From: Bacteroidota bacterium
GTDB taxonomy: Bacteria > Bacteroidota > Bacteroidia > Bacteroidales > GCA-2711565
Assembly: GCA_003353955.1 (NCBI GenBank)
Contig: PIVJ01000010.1
Location: forward strand, 1 to 55,392
Length of the DNA stretch: 55,392 bases
Direction of reading: 5' to 3'
Every line of letters starts with the position of its first letter. The first letter of the stretch is position 1. Both the position numbers and the translations under genes were made by a program. This document shows, one piece after another, positions 18,387 to 26,070 of this stretch. A model generated the notes under the pieces. The model saw nothing but the letters and a program-made list of their open reading frames with translations. It did not search any database and was not told the origin of the DNA.

Positions 18387-20113
18387 AATTCAATTTGAGC
18401 TTTAAATTCAGCAATATTATTTTTTGCATCTTTAACTTCTAACTCAAAATTGTTCCAGCCTTTTTTTGTTATCTTGTTAATTTCATAAACCAATCTGTTA
18501 TTTTTTGGATCGTATTCCATTAAAATCCATTTATCATTTAACGTAGCTCTATATGAGCTAATTCCAGATAACTTATCGAATACTTCAAAGATGATAAACG
18601 TATAAGCTGAAATATTCTTCTTATTATGAATATTGAGTGCTTTGATTGTTGGTTTAATCGTATCTACCACAACGGTAAAATTTCCAAAATTTCTCGGTCT
18701 GCTCACAATAAACCCATCTTTATAGTTTCCTCCAACAGCATTGATTCCATCTTTATCAACTTCAACAATTAAGGCTTTATCCTGAAGATTTACAGCAAGG
18801 TTTTTAGGTTTTATTTTAAGAATGAAGGATTTATGTATAGGTATTCTTGCATTTTGAATTTTATGTAATTTCGCATATGATTCTATTGGTGAATCAGTTG
18901 TTGAATAATCAAAATCGAAGGAGTTGTAAAATGTACCTGCTCGGAATTCTATTTTAACCGCTTCATTTTCAAAACGATTTTGTTTATCATGCTCAAACCA
19001 GTTTTGCACACGAGAAGTATCATCCTTGCTCGACAATGATTTTGAAGGTGACGATTTTAGTACACAACTCAACACAGCAGTATTTCCGTGTGCATCTTTT
19101 ACTTCGTAAGTTGCATTATGGTACAACGAATCAAAAAAATTGACAATACCTGCATTATAAACACTATCATAAATACTCAACTTATTCCCAGTATCCAGAA
19201 TACTACGTTGGTATCTTTGTTTCGTTTCAATATATTGAGCATAATCTATTAAACTGTTGATATACTTGGTTTCACTAAACGAAAAAGCTTCCAGGTGATG
19301 CTTGTAGATTAAGACTGAATCCAGCATTAGTTTCAGCGTGTAAATACCATTTCTATTATTCGTAGCATTTAATAAATCATGAGTTTGTATACCAAAACCG
19401 ATATCACCCGACACATTAATAGTATCGTGGTTCTTCACATAATGCAATAGCCCCCCCCCACTGACCTTCAGTTCTAACTCTTCATTTAATTGATTGATTT
19501 TACTTGATCTATTCATTGGATAGAGCTTAAACCCGGTAATTTTTGGCCGTATAAAATCCGTAACATCAAAACCAAATAAGAGTGGATTTATAGGCATTTC
19601 AGTCTTTGAATCTCTTATCTCAAAATGGAGATGAGGTCCATCAGAGCCTCCAGAATTTCCTGATAACGCAATTATTTGTCCCTTTTTAATTACAAACTGA
19701 TCTTTGTCAGGATAGAGATTAAGAGAAAACACTTCACGCTTATATTGTTCTTGTTTAACAAAATCATGAACTTGTTGTGAGAATTTACTCAAATGAGCAT
19801 ACACTGAGGTATATCCGTTTGGATGAATAATATATATGGCCTTTCCAAATCCAGTTGGTGAAACATTAATTCTGGAGATATAACCATCTGCAACCGCATA
19901 AATATTTTTCCCTGGAACACCTCCAGTTTTAATATCAATTCCTGAATGAAAATGATTCGATCGAAGCTCACCAAAAGTACCGGATAATAATATTCTATTC
20001 TCGATAGGCGATCTAAAATATGAGTTGGGATAATCTGTTTTTAAGGGTGTAAAACCAAAACAAATAATTGCCAATAATAATATAGATATTTTCTTCATTA
20101 ACCTCTTAATCAA
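18383..20113 (-). CDS. M23 family metallopeptidase (LytM/lysostaphin type), secreted
   Basis: A 576-residue exported peptidase. A signal peptide is present (MKKISILLLAIICFGF from the second methionine, residue 6, which may be the real start, at 20098). The LytM domain (about 45-170) has zinc and catalytic ligands intact: HFHSGIDIK near residue 56, YAHLSKF near residue 105 and GPHLHFEIRD near residue 161. The following 400 residues are beta-rich and of unknown role, typical of Bacteroidota M23 proteins. M23 enzymes cleave peptidoglycan peptide bridges in the periplasm. Oddity: a run of nine G on the coding strand (19451-19459, residues about 219-221, GGG) sits inside the gene and could slip. 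It converges with the hydrolase gene. Confidence 0.9.
   Translation of the reverse strand: MIKRLMKKISILLLAIICFGFTPLKTDYPNSYFRSPIENRILLSGTFGELRSNHFHSGIDIKTGGVPGKNIYAVADGYISRINVSPTGFGKAIYIIHPNGYTSVYAHLSKFSQQVHDFVKQEQYKREVFSLNLYPDKDQFVIKKGQIIALSGNSGGSDGPHLHFEIRDSKTEMPINPLLFGFDVTDFIRPKITGFKLYPMNRSSKINQLNEELELKVSGGGLLHYVKNHDTINVSGDIGFGIQTHDLLNATNNRNGIYTLKLMLDSVLIYKHHLEAFSFSETKYINSLIDYAQYIETKQRYQRSILDTGNKLSIYDSVYNAGIVNFFDSLYHNATYEVKDAHGNTAVLSCVLKSSPSKSLSSKDDTSRVQNWFEHDKQNRFENEAVKIEFRAGTFYNSFDFDYSTTDSPIESYAKLHKIQNARIPIHKSFILKIKPKNLAVNLQDKALIVEVDKDGINAVGGNYKDGFIVSRPRNFGNFTVVVDTIKPTIKALNIHNKKNISAYTFIIFEVFDKLSGISSYRATLNDKWILMEYDPKNNRLVYEINKITKKGWNNFELEVKDAKNNIAEFKAQIEF
19451..19459. repeat. Homopolymer tract C9 (G9 on coding strand)
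   Basis: Nine consecutive C on the plus strand inside the M23 peptidase gene. In this AT-rich sequence it is the longest G/C homopolymer I noticed. The present length keeps the gene in frame; a one-base change would truncate the protein after the peptidase domain. Confidence 0.95.
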
Positions 20114-20239
20114 ACAAAACTAAATAATTATATTAATAAATATCAATGAAAATGAAGATTTCTATTATAACATTCTTAGCGCAGGAAATAGGTATTATAA
20201 TTATTAAAAGAGATAAATGGCTCTGAGTGAAGCTTTAAG

Positions 20240-21028
20240 CTATATACTAAAATTAATATTTAATGTAACCACCTCTCTTATAGGTACACCTTTTCTGGTA
20301 GCTGGTGTCCATTTGGGTATGGCTTGGATAACTCTTCTTGCCTCAGCATCTAATAATTCATGAACCCCGCTTAAAATGCTTACGTCTTTCACCCTTCCCT
20401 CTTCATCAACGATAAACGAGGCATAGACTTTTCCTTGTATCTTTTGTTCTAGTGCTGCTTCTGGGTAAATTAGATTATTGTCAACAAACTTATTAAGCAT
20501 AGCTGATCCCCCAGGATACCTTGCTTTATATGACAACAACGAATAGTAATAACGTCCATCGATGATCTGAAGTGTGGAAAGTAATGAATCCTTGCTATCA
20601 TAAAAGTCAATAACGTCTCTTTTATCGCATTTATCCTTTTTAATTATTTCATATTGCTTATTTGGTATAGCAGCAATTAAAGAATCGTATCGACTCACCA
20701 ACATTCTGTATTCTGTGATACAAAATTGCTTATATAATGAATCAGCCTCTAGGTCGCCATAAAAAGAAGCCATATACATATTTTCACAAAAGCCACACTC
20801 ATCTTTCTGATTTAATTTAGATAATGCCAAGTTGAAATATGCGTCAATACCAGGATTTAGTTCAATGGAAGTTATAAATAAAGAATCTGCACTGGCAAAA
20901 TTACCGAGACTCATCTGCTCAATACCCAGATTATCATACAATTGATATTTCAAATTTTGTGAATTTGTAGCTAAACTAAGTCCTAATAATATGCCGGCGA
21001 TGAACAAAAATGATTTCATACTACACAA
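20240..21028 (-). CDS. Secreted protein with TPR-like middle and TonB C-terminal domain
   Basis: A 262-residue protein starting with a signal peptide (MKSFLFIAGILLGLSLATNSQ, from the methionine at residue 4) instead of the long anchored proline-rich neck of classic TonB. The middle contains TPR-like helices (YDNLGIEQMSLGNFASADSLF, then DAYFNLALSKLNQKDECGFC). The C-terminal 85 residues form a TonB_C domain (YPEAALEQKIQGKVYASFIV, VKDVSILSGVHELLDAEA, IPKWTPATRKGVPI). Such proteins are numerous in Bacteroidota and mostly uncharacterised; they may be periplasmic partners of outer-membrane proteins and need not energise transport. It follows gcvT by 11 bases. The 126-base gap behind it leads to the M23 gene. 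Confidence 0.8.
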   Translation of the reverse strand: MCSMKSFLFIAGILLGLSLATNSQNLKYQLYDNLGIEQMSLGNFASADSLFITSIELNPGIDAYFNLALSKLNQKDECGFCENMYMASFYGDLEADSLYKQFCITEYRMLVSRYDSLIAAIPNKQYEIIKKDKCDKRDVIDFYDSKDSLLSTLQIIDGRYYYSLLSYKARYPGGSAMLNKFVDNNLIYPEAALEQKIQGKVYASFIVDEEGRVKDVSILSGVHELLDAEARRVIQAIPKWTPATRKGVPIREVVTLNINFSI

Positions 21029-21039
21029 TTTTTAAATGA

Positions 21040-22128
21040 TTAGCCTTTATAAAAAGGTAATTTTACGACTCTGGCTTGTAGAAGCTTATTCCTGATTCTA
21101 ATAAAGACTTCTGTGTCAATCTTATAGAGTCCTGTTTTTATATATCCCATTCCTATGCCGATTTTCAGCATTGGGCTCATGGTTCCGGAGGTTACTTCTC
21201 CAATCACGTCACCATTGGCTTCACAAATCTCATAATGCTGGCGAGGTATGCCTTTATCAAGCATCTTAAAAGCGGTTAACTTTTTACTAATACCCTCAGC
21301 TTTAAGATTGGCCATATATTCTCGATCAATAAAATCATTACCGTCTACAAATTTGGTAATCCATCCCAAACCAGCTTCGATTGGCGACGTATAATCATCA
21401 ATATCATTACCATAAAGACAGAATCCCATCTCAAGTCGCAATGTATCTCGGGCTGCAAGGCCAATGGGTTTGATTTCAAATTCTTCGCCTGCTTTAAGTA
21501 CTGCCTCATATACTTTGGCAGCATTTTTATTATCGATATATATTTCGCATCCACCTGAACCGGTATATCCGGTAGTGGAAACAATAACGTCCTTTATACC
21601 CGCAAAGTCAACTTTTTGGAATGTATAATGCTCCATATCTACCACATTAGCACTAGTAAGTTTCTGCATCGCTTTCAGTGCGAGAGGTCCCTGAACAGCC
21701 AATTGTGCAATTTCATCAGACGCATTATACAAGTCAGCACCCATCGAATTTTGTTCATTGCACCAAGCCCAATCCTTTTCTATATTTGCAGCATTTACAA
21801 CTAACAAATAGGTTTCTGAATTAATTCGATAAACCAAAAAATCATCCACAATTCCACCTTTACCGTTCGGAAAACAAGTATACTGAATCTTTCCATCTGA
21901 TAATTTTGCCACATCATTCGTCGATACCTTTTGAATAAATTCAAATGCTTTTGGTCCTTTCACCCAAAATTCGCCCATATGTGAAACATCAAAAACGCCA
22001 ACGCTTTTGCGTACAGCCTCATGTTCCGCATTAACGCCTTCAAAAGTAACAGGCATATTAAAACCTACGAAAGGAATCATTTTCGCACCCATTGTTTCAT
22101 GAAAACTTGTAAATGCTGTATTTTTCAT
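21040..22128 (-). CDS. gcvT: Aminomethyltransferase (glycine cleavage T protein)
   Basis: A 362-residue T protein of the glycine cleavage system, transferring the aminomethyl carbon from lipoyl-GcvH to tetrahydrofolate. Typical segments are present: the start [36 protein letters not shown], the folate-binding aspartate region ([18 protein letters not shown]), [13 protein letters not shown] and [17 protein letters not shown]. Length is normal. It lies in the same leftward run as thyA and folA, which share the tetrahydrofolate pool, and gcvP is 6.6 kb away on the other strand. No gcvH is in the window; lpdA at 43352 could serve as L protein. Confidence 0.97.
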   Translation of the reverse strand: MKNTAFTSFHETMGAKMIPFVGFNMPVTFEGVNAEHEAVRKSVGVFDVSHMGEFWVKGPKAFEFIQKVSTNDVAKLSDGKIQYTCFPNGKGGIVDDFLVYRINSETYLLVVNAANIEKDWAWCNEQNSMGADLYNASDEIAQLAVQGPLALKAMQKLTSANVVDMEHYTFQKVDFAGIKDVIVSTTGYTGSGGCEIYIDNKNAAKVYEAVLKAGEEFEIKPIGLAARDTLRLEMGFCLYGNDIDDYTSPIEAGLGWITKFVDGNDFIDREYMANLKAEGISKKLTAFKMLDKGIPRQHYEICEANGDVIGEVTSGTMSPMLKIGIGMGYIKTGLYKIDTEVFIRIRNKLLQARVVKLPFYKG

Positions 22129-22219
22129 TCTAAAATTCTATTTATCAATTAATATATTTCGACTGCAAATGTATGAAAATGCTGTAAATATCCCGTTCGC
22201 AATTGGAATGAAGTTTCGA

Positions 22220-22717
22220 TTACATATTCCTTTCATATATTAGAAATGAATAATTAAATTCATTTTGAGGATCATCGTTAATATCAATCTGTTCAGTCAA
22301 ATTCCAATTACTAAAATCAACTTCAAAAAAGATATCTGCCTCAAAATTTTTATGTACTCGCGTGAGATAAAACTTGTTGGCATGCGGTAGAAATTGTTTG
22401 TAAACAGAACCACCTCCAATGATAAAACTTTCTTCAGTTTCTGAGCACATAGCAATAGCCTCTTCAATTGAAAAGACAGTTATACAACCTTCGAAGTTAT
22501 CGTTAGGGTCATCTGTAATTACAATATTTTTTCGATTTGGCAACGGACCATTCGGAAGAGATTCCAGTGTTTTTTTGCCCATAATAACCTGATGGCCTTT
22601 GGTTTTACTTTTAAACCATTTAAAATCATTAGATATATGCCAGAGCAGATCGTTATTTTTTCCAATGGCGTGATTTTGCGCAATCGCAACGATGATGGAT
22701 ATTTTCTTTTTTCCCAT
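22220..22717 (-). CDS. folA: Dihydrofolate reductase
   Basis: A 165-residue DHFR that regenerates tetrahydrofolate with NADPH. Visible motifs: the N-terminal strand SIIVAIAQNHAIGKNNDLLWHI with the Met20-loop region (LLWHISNDFKWF), the acidic catalytic residue in the DF segment, GHQVIMGKKTLESLPNGPLP as the cofactor loop, and IIGGGSVYKQFLPHANKFYL. Size is standard for bacterial FolA. It lies 12 bases downstream of thyA, the classical coupling since ThyA is the reaction that consumes tetrahydrofolate to dihydrofolate. Confidence 0.97.
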   Translation of the reverse strand: MGKKKISIIVAIAQNHAIGKNNDLLWHISNDFKWFKSKTKGHQVIMGKKTLESLPNGPLPNRKNIVITDDPNDNFEGCITVFSIEEAIAMCSETEESFIIGGGSVYKQFLPHANKFYLTRVHKNFEADIFFEVDFSNWNLTEQIDINDDPQNEFNYSFLIYERNM

Positions 22718-22729
22718 TATTGTTTGAAC

Positions 22730-23554
22730 TTAAACTGAAATTTCTCCTTTAATTCCAGGATGGTATTTATAATTTATCAACTCGAAATCTTCGTATTTAA
22801 AATCGAGAATATTCTTGATCTGAGGATTCATCTTCATTTGTGGTAATGGAAAGACATTTCTACTTAATTGAAGATTTACCTGATCCATGTGATTTAAATA
22901 AATATGTGCATCTCCAAAAGTGTGAATAAATTCACCGGGTTCAAGATCACATACCTGAGCAATCATAAGATTTAAGAGCGCATATGACGCGATATTAAAT
23001 GGTACCCCCAGAAAGATATCTGCACTACGCTGGTACAATTGACAAGATAATCTTCCATCGGCAACATTGAATTGAAACCAGGCATGGCATGGTGGAAGTG
23101 CTGCTTTACCATCCGCAACGTTTTGCGCAAATGATTTCGCTGCATTGGGTAAAACACTTGGATTCCAGGCTGCAACTATATGTCGGCGACTATCAGGATT
23201 TTTCTTTATTTGCTCAATAACATTTAAAAGTTGGTCGATTCCATCGTTATTCCAGTTTCGCCATTGTTGTCCATAAACTGGTCCTAGTTCTCCATTCTCA
23301 TTTGCCCAATCATTCCATATATTAACCTTATTATCTTTAAGATATTTTATGTTTGTATCGCCTTTAATGAACCATAATAGCTCATGAATAATTGATCGTA
23401 GATGTATTTTTTTTGTGGTCAGTACTGGAAATCCTTTGCTAAGATCAAACCGCATTTGGTAGCTAAACACACTGATTGTACCGGTGCCGGTACGATCCGA
23501 TTTCTGAGATCCATTTTCTAAAACATATTTTAATAATTCATGATATTGCTTCAT
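22730..23554 (-). CDS. thyA: Thymidylate synthase
   Basis: A 274-residue ThyA converting dUMP to dTMP with methylene-tetrahydrofolate. Evidence: [20 protein letters not shown] with the phosphate-binding arginine, [28 protein letters not shown], the catalytic cysteine in [12 protein letters not shown] near residue 154, and [23 protein letters not shown]. It is about ten residues longer than E. coli ThyA because of an insertion around residues 100-140. It stands before folA with a 12-base gap and after nupC with a 56-base gap, so thymidine uptake, dTMP synthesis and folate recycling lie together. Confidence 0.98.
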   Translation of the reverse strand: MKQYHELLKYVLENGSQKSDRTGTGTISVFSYQMRFDLSKGFPVLTTKKIHLRSIIHELLWFIKGDTNIKYLKDNKVNIWNDWANENGELGPVYGQQWRNWNNDGIDQLLNVIEQIKKNPDSRRHIVAAWNPSVLPNAAKSFAQNVADGKAALPPCHAWFQFNVADGRLSCQLYQRSADIFLGVPFNIASYALLNLMIAQVCDLEPGEFIHTFGDAHIYLNHMDQVNLQLSRNVFPLPQMKMNPQIKNILDFKYEDFELINYKYHPGIKGEISV

Positions 23555-23610
23555 TATCTAAACATTAATACCACCATTAAACTAAGATCTCATAATCTAT
23601 ACCTATACTT

Positions 23611-25134
23611 TTATCCTAAAATTGTTCCTATAATTGTAGCTGACAATAGTGAAGCCAGTGCACCGCCCAATAATGCCCTGAATCCAAGTTTTGACAACAG
23701 AGTTCTTTTCCCGGGAGCCAAAGCACCAATACCACCTAATTGAATTCCTATTGAGCTAAAGTTTGCAAATCCGCATAAAATATAAGTAGCAATAATTATT
23801 GATTTTTCACTTGCAAATACACCGGCCGTCATCAAATCCTTAAAACTGGTGTAAGCAATAAATTCATTTAATATTATTTTCTCTCCCAATAACTGACCTA
23901 CCAACGTTACATCTGCAACAGGAACACCTATTAACCACATCAGTGGTGCCATAATATACCCTAAAATAAGCTGTAAACTAAGTGAATCAAACCGGCCGTT
24001 TGTAAACGCGGCAATGGTATCATTAATATCTGTCCATGAACCAATTTTAAAGAAGATGAAATTCAACATTGAAATAAAAGCTAGAAATGCGAGTAGCATA
24101 GCTCCAACATTTACAGCTAGTTTCAGTCCATCGGTTGTTCCATTGGTTATTGCTTCCAAAATATTGGTACCAATTTTATCTTTCGAAACCTTAACTTTCG
24201 CTGAGACTTCTTCTGTTTGTGGTACAAGAAGTTTTGCTAAAACAACCGCGCCTGGAGCCGCCATAACAGATGCGGTGATTAAATGTTTCGCAAATAATAT
24301 TTGTTCGGCTGGATTTGACCCTCCCAGAAATTTAATGTAGATAGCTAACACACCACCTGCTATTGTAGCCATTCCACTTACCATAACCACCATTATCTCC
24401 GACTTGGTCATTTTTTCGAGATAGGCCTTTATAAGTAAAGGAGACTCTGTTTGACCTAAAAATATATTACCGGTTGCAGATAAACTTTCCGCACCCGATA
24501 ATTTTAATAACCGAGTCATAATCCATGCAAAAACTTTAACAACGCCTTGTACAATTCCATAATAATACAACACACTTGACAGGGCTGAAAAGAAAACAAT
24601 GGTGGGTAATATTTGAAATGCAAACATAAATCCGACGGTATCCTGATAAATTAAATCACCAAACAAGAATACACTCCCATCTTCGGTAAATTTTAGTATC
24701 ATGATAAACATCTTACCAACAAATTCAAAAGCTGATTGTACTGCCGGCACTTTCAAAACAAGAATGGCTATTATAATTTGTATGGCCAGCCCGCCAAAAA
24801 CGGTACTTCCTGAGACCTTTCTTCGGTTTGAGCTTAACAAAAAGGCAATCCCCAATACTGCTATTAATCCTAACATCCCTCTTAATAATGACGTGAGTGA
24901 GAAACCCTTACTTTGGATTTGTTGTTGAGGTATATCGACCGGATTTATTTCTTCAATTTGCTGAGTACTGGAATTTATTGTATCATTCTCAAGATTGACA
25001 ATTTGTGTGGTGTCCAACTGATTATCGAGTACAGCGTTGCCATCTTGGCCAATAATAATGCCGGTTATCAATAAGATAAATGATAAACCTACAACGAATT
25101 GAATGATCTTATTTCTAAATAAATTAACTTTCAT
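23611..25134 (-). CDS. nupC: Concentrative nucleoside transporter, NupC family, with N-terminal extension
   Basis: A 507-residue CNT-family transporter for nucleoside uptake, probably driven by protons or sodium. The core (from about residue 80) shows the N-terminal CNT helices (LLRGMLGLIAVLGIAFLLS), the gate domain (TVGFMFAFQILPTIVFFSALSSVLYYYGI), the substrate-binding motif GQTESPLLIKAYLEKMTKSE, and LILGYIMAPLMWLIGVP and GFANFSSIGIQLGGIGALAP. Oddity: about 80 additional N-terminal residues consisting of a signal-like hydrophobic segment (VVGLSFILLITGIIIGQDG) and a polar Q/N/T-rich linker; usual bacterial CNTs start close to the first core helix. The same extension occurs in my recollection in other Bacteroidota, but this is not checked. 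Located between the DUF151 nuclease and thyA. Confidence 0.93.
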   Translation of the reverse strand: MKVNLFRNKIIQFVVGLSFILLITGIIIGQDGNAVLDNQLDTTQIVNLENDTINSSTQQIEEINPVDIPQQQIQSKGFSLTSLLRGMLGLIAVLGIAFLLSSNRRKVSGSTVFGGLAIQIIIAILVLKVPAVQSAFEFVGKMFIMILKFTEDGSVFLFGDLIYQDTVGFMFAFQILPTIVFFSALSSVLYYYGIVQGVVKVFAWIMTRLLKLSGAESLSATGNIFLGQTESPLLIKAYLEKMTKSEIMVVMVSGMATIAGGVLAIYIKFLGGSNPAEQILFAKHLITASVMAAPGAVVLAKLLVPQTEEVSAKVKVSKDKIGTNILEAITNGTTDGLKLAVNVGAMLLAFLAFISMLNFIFFKIGSWTDINDTIAAFTNGRFDSLSLQLILGYIMAPLMWLIGVPVADVTLVGQLLGEKIILNEFIAYTSFKDLMTAGVFASEKSIIIATYILCGFANFSSIGIQLGGIGALAPGKRTLLSKLGFRALLGGALASLLSATIIGTILG

Positions 25135-25234
25135 AAGCTATTTTCGCCTGAATAATGAATATTAAAAAATGATTGCCACTACTTATATATGAATAACAAT
25201 CAATAAGTAATAGCAATGGATATCTTAAATTTGA

Positions 25235-25822
25235 TTATTTCTTTTTCCTACGTTGAATTTCATCCCTTATTTCTGAAGCTTTTTCATATTCTTCTTTATC
25301 GACTGCCTCTTTAAGAATTTCATGCAATTCATTTAAGGAATGCTCGGAATACTCACTTTCTTTTTTCTTTTCCTCTCTAATTACTTTTTCTCCAAATAAA
25401 GGTGTTTTCGTTTCATCCATTAAAACCCCGGCTTCCGATAGTATTTTTTCACTTGTAAATATGGGGCAATCAAAACGAATCGCTAATGCGACAGCATCAG
25501 AAGTTCTGGCATCAATCTCACTTTCTAGATTATCATGCACACATAGTAATTTAGAATAAAAGATTCCCTCTACGAATTTATTAATGTACACTTGCTTAAT
25601 GGCCACATTATAGTTGTCAGCAAAGCTCTTAAACAAATCATGGGTTAGAGGCCTTGATGGCTTCATCTTCTCTAATTCAATAGCAATGGCCTGCGCCTCA
25701 AAACCACCAATGATGATTGGCAATCTGCGATCCCCTCCAACTTCACCCAAAATTAAAGCATATGCTCCACTCTGTGATTGGCTGTATGACATTCCGATGA
25801 TTTCCAGACGAATATTTTGCAC
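25235..25822 (-). CDS. Bifunctional nuclease family protein (DUF151) with UVR motif
   Basis: A 195-residue protein. Residues 1-130 are the DUF151/bifunctional nuclease domain (IIGMSYSQSQSGAYALILGE, RLPIIIGGFEAQAIAIELE, PSRPLTHDLFKSF, DARTSDAVALAIRFDCPIF). The C-terminal 35 residues are a UVR motif (LHEILKEAVDKEEYEKASEI), the coiled-coil element that in UvrB binds UvrC. DUF151 members such as plant BBD proteins have DNase/RNase activity; the bacterial role is uncertain. The start is GTG: the only start that gives the conserved N-terminal strand. It is the first gene of the leftward run leading to nupC and thyA and is divergent from hppA across a 248-base gap with no other recognisable content. 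Confidence 0.85.
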   Translation of the reverse strand: MQNIRLEIIGMSYSQSQSGAYALILGEVGGDRRLPIIIGGFEAQAIAIELEKMKPSRPLTHDLFKSFADNYNVAIKQVYINKFVEGIFYSKLLCVHDNLESEIDARTSDAVALAIRFDCPIFTSEKILSEAGVLMDETKTPLFGEKVIREEKKKESEYSEHSLNELHEILKEAVDKEEYEKASEIRDEIQRRKKK

Positions 25823-26029
25823 ACTGTAAAACTAGTCAAATTAGTATAGATGACCAATAGTTCGAATGATAAATGTATTAATTATTTTGCAATTGATATG
25901 AACAATTTATCAACAATGCCAAAGAGCATGAACAGACGTATGCGCCTACTTTAGATAACTTCAGAAAAATTACCGAAAAAACGAAAATATCAATTGGTCG
26001 AAATCGTTTTTCTATAAAAGAAACTTTGT

Positions 26030-26037
26030 TAATTTAG
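26030..26037 (+). promoter_or_regulatory. Candidate -7 promoter box for hppA
   Basis: TAATTTAG (consensus TAnnTTTG, one mismatch), 33 bases before the hppA ATG, preceded 19 bases upstream by TTTT in place of the -33 TTTG. The same TAATTTAGC sequence occurs before the hydrolase gene (16980-16988) and near the MazG-like gene (10299), so it may be this organism's common variant. Confidence 0.35.
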
Positions 26038-26070
26038 CCAGCCGTTATTAACCTATCAAATTTAAATTAT

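Noticed and set aside
23014-24340. Antisense frames in thyA and nupC
   Set aside because: They mirror the codon structure of well-conserved genes and show no domain.
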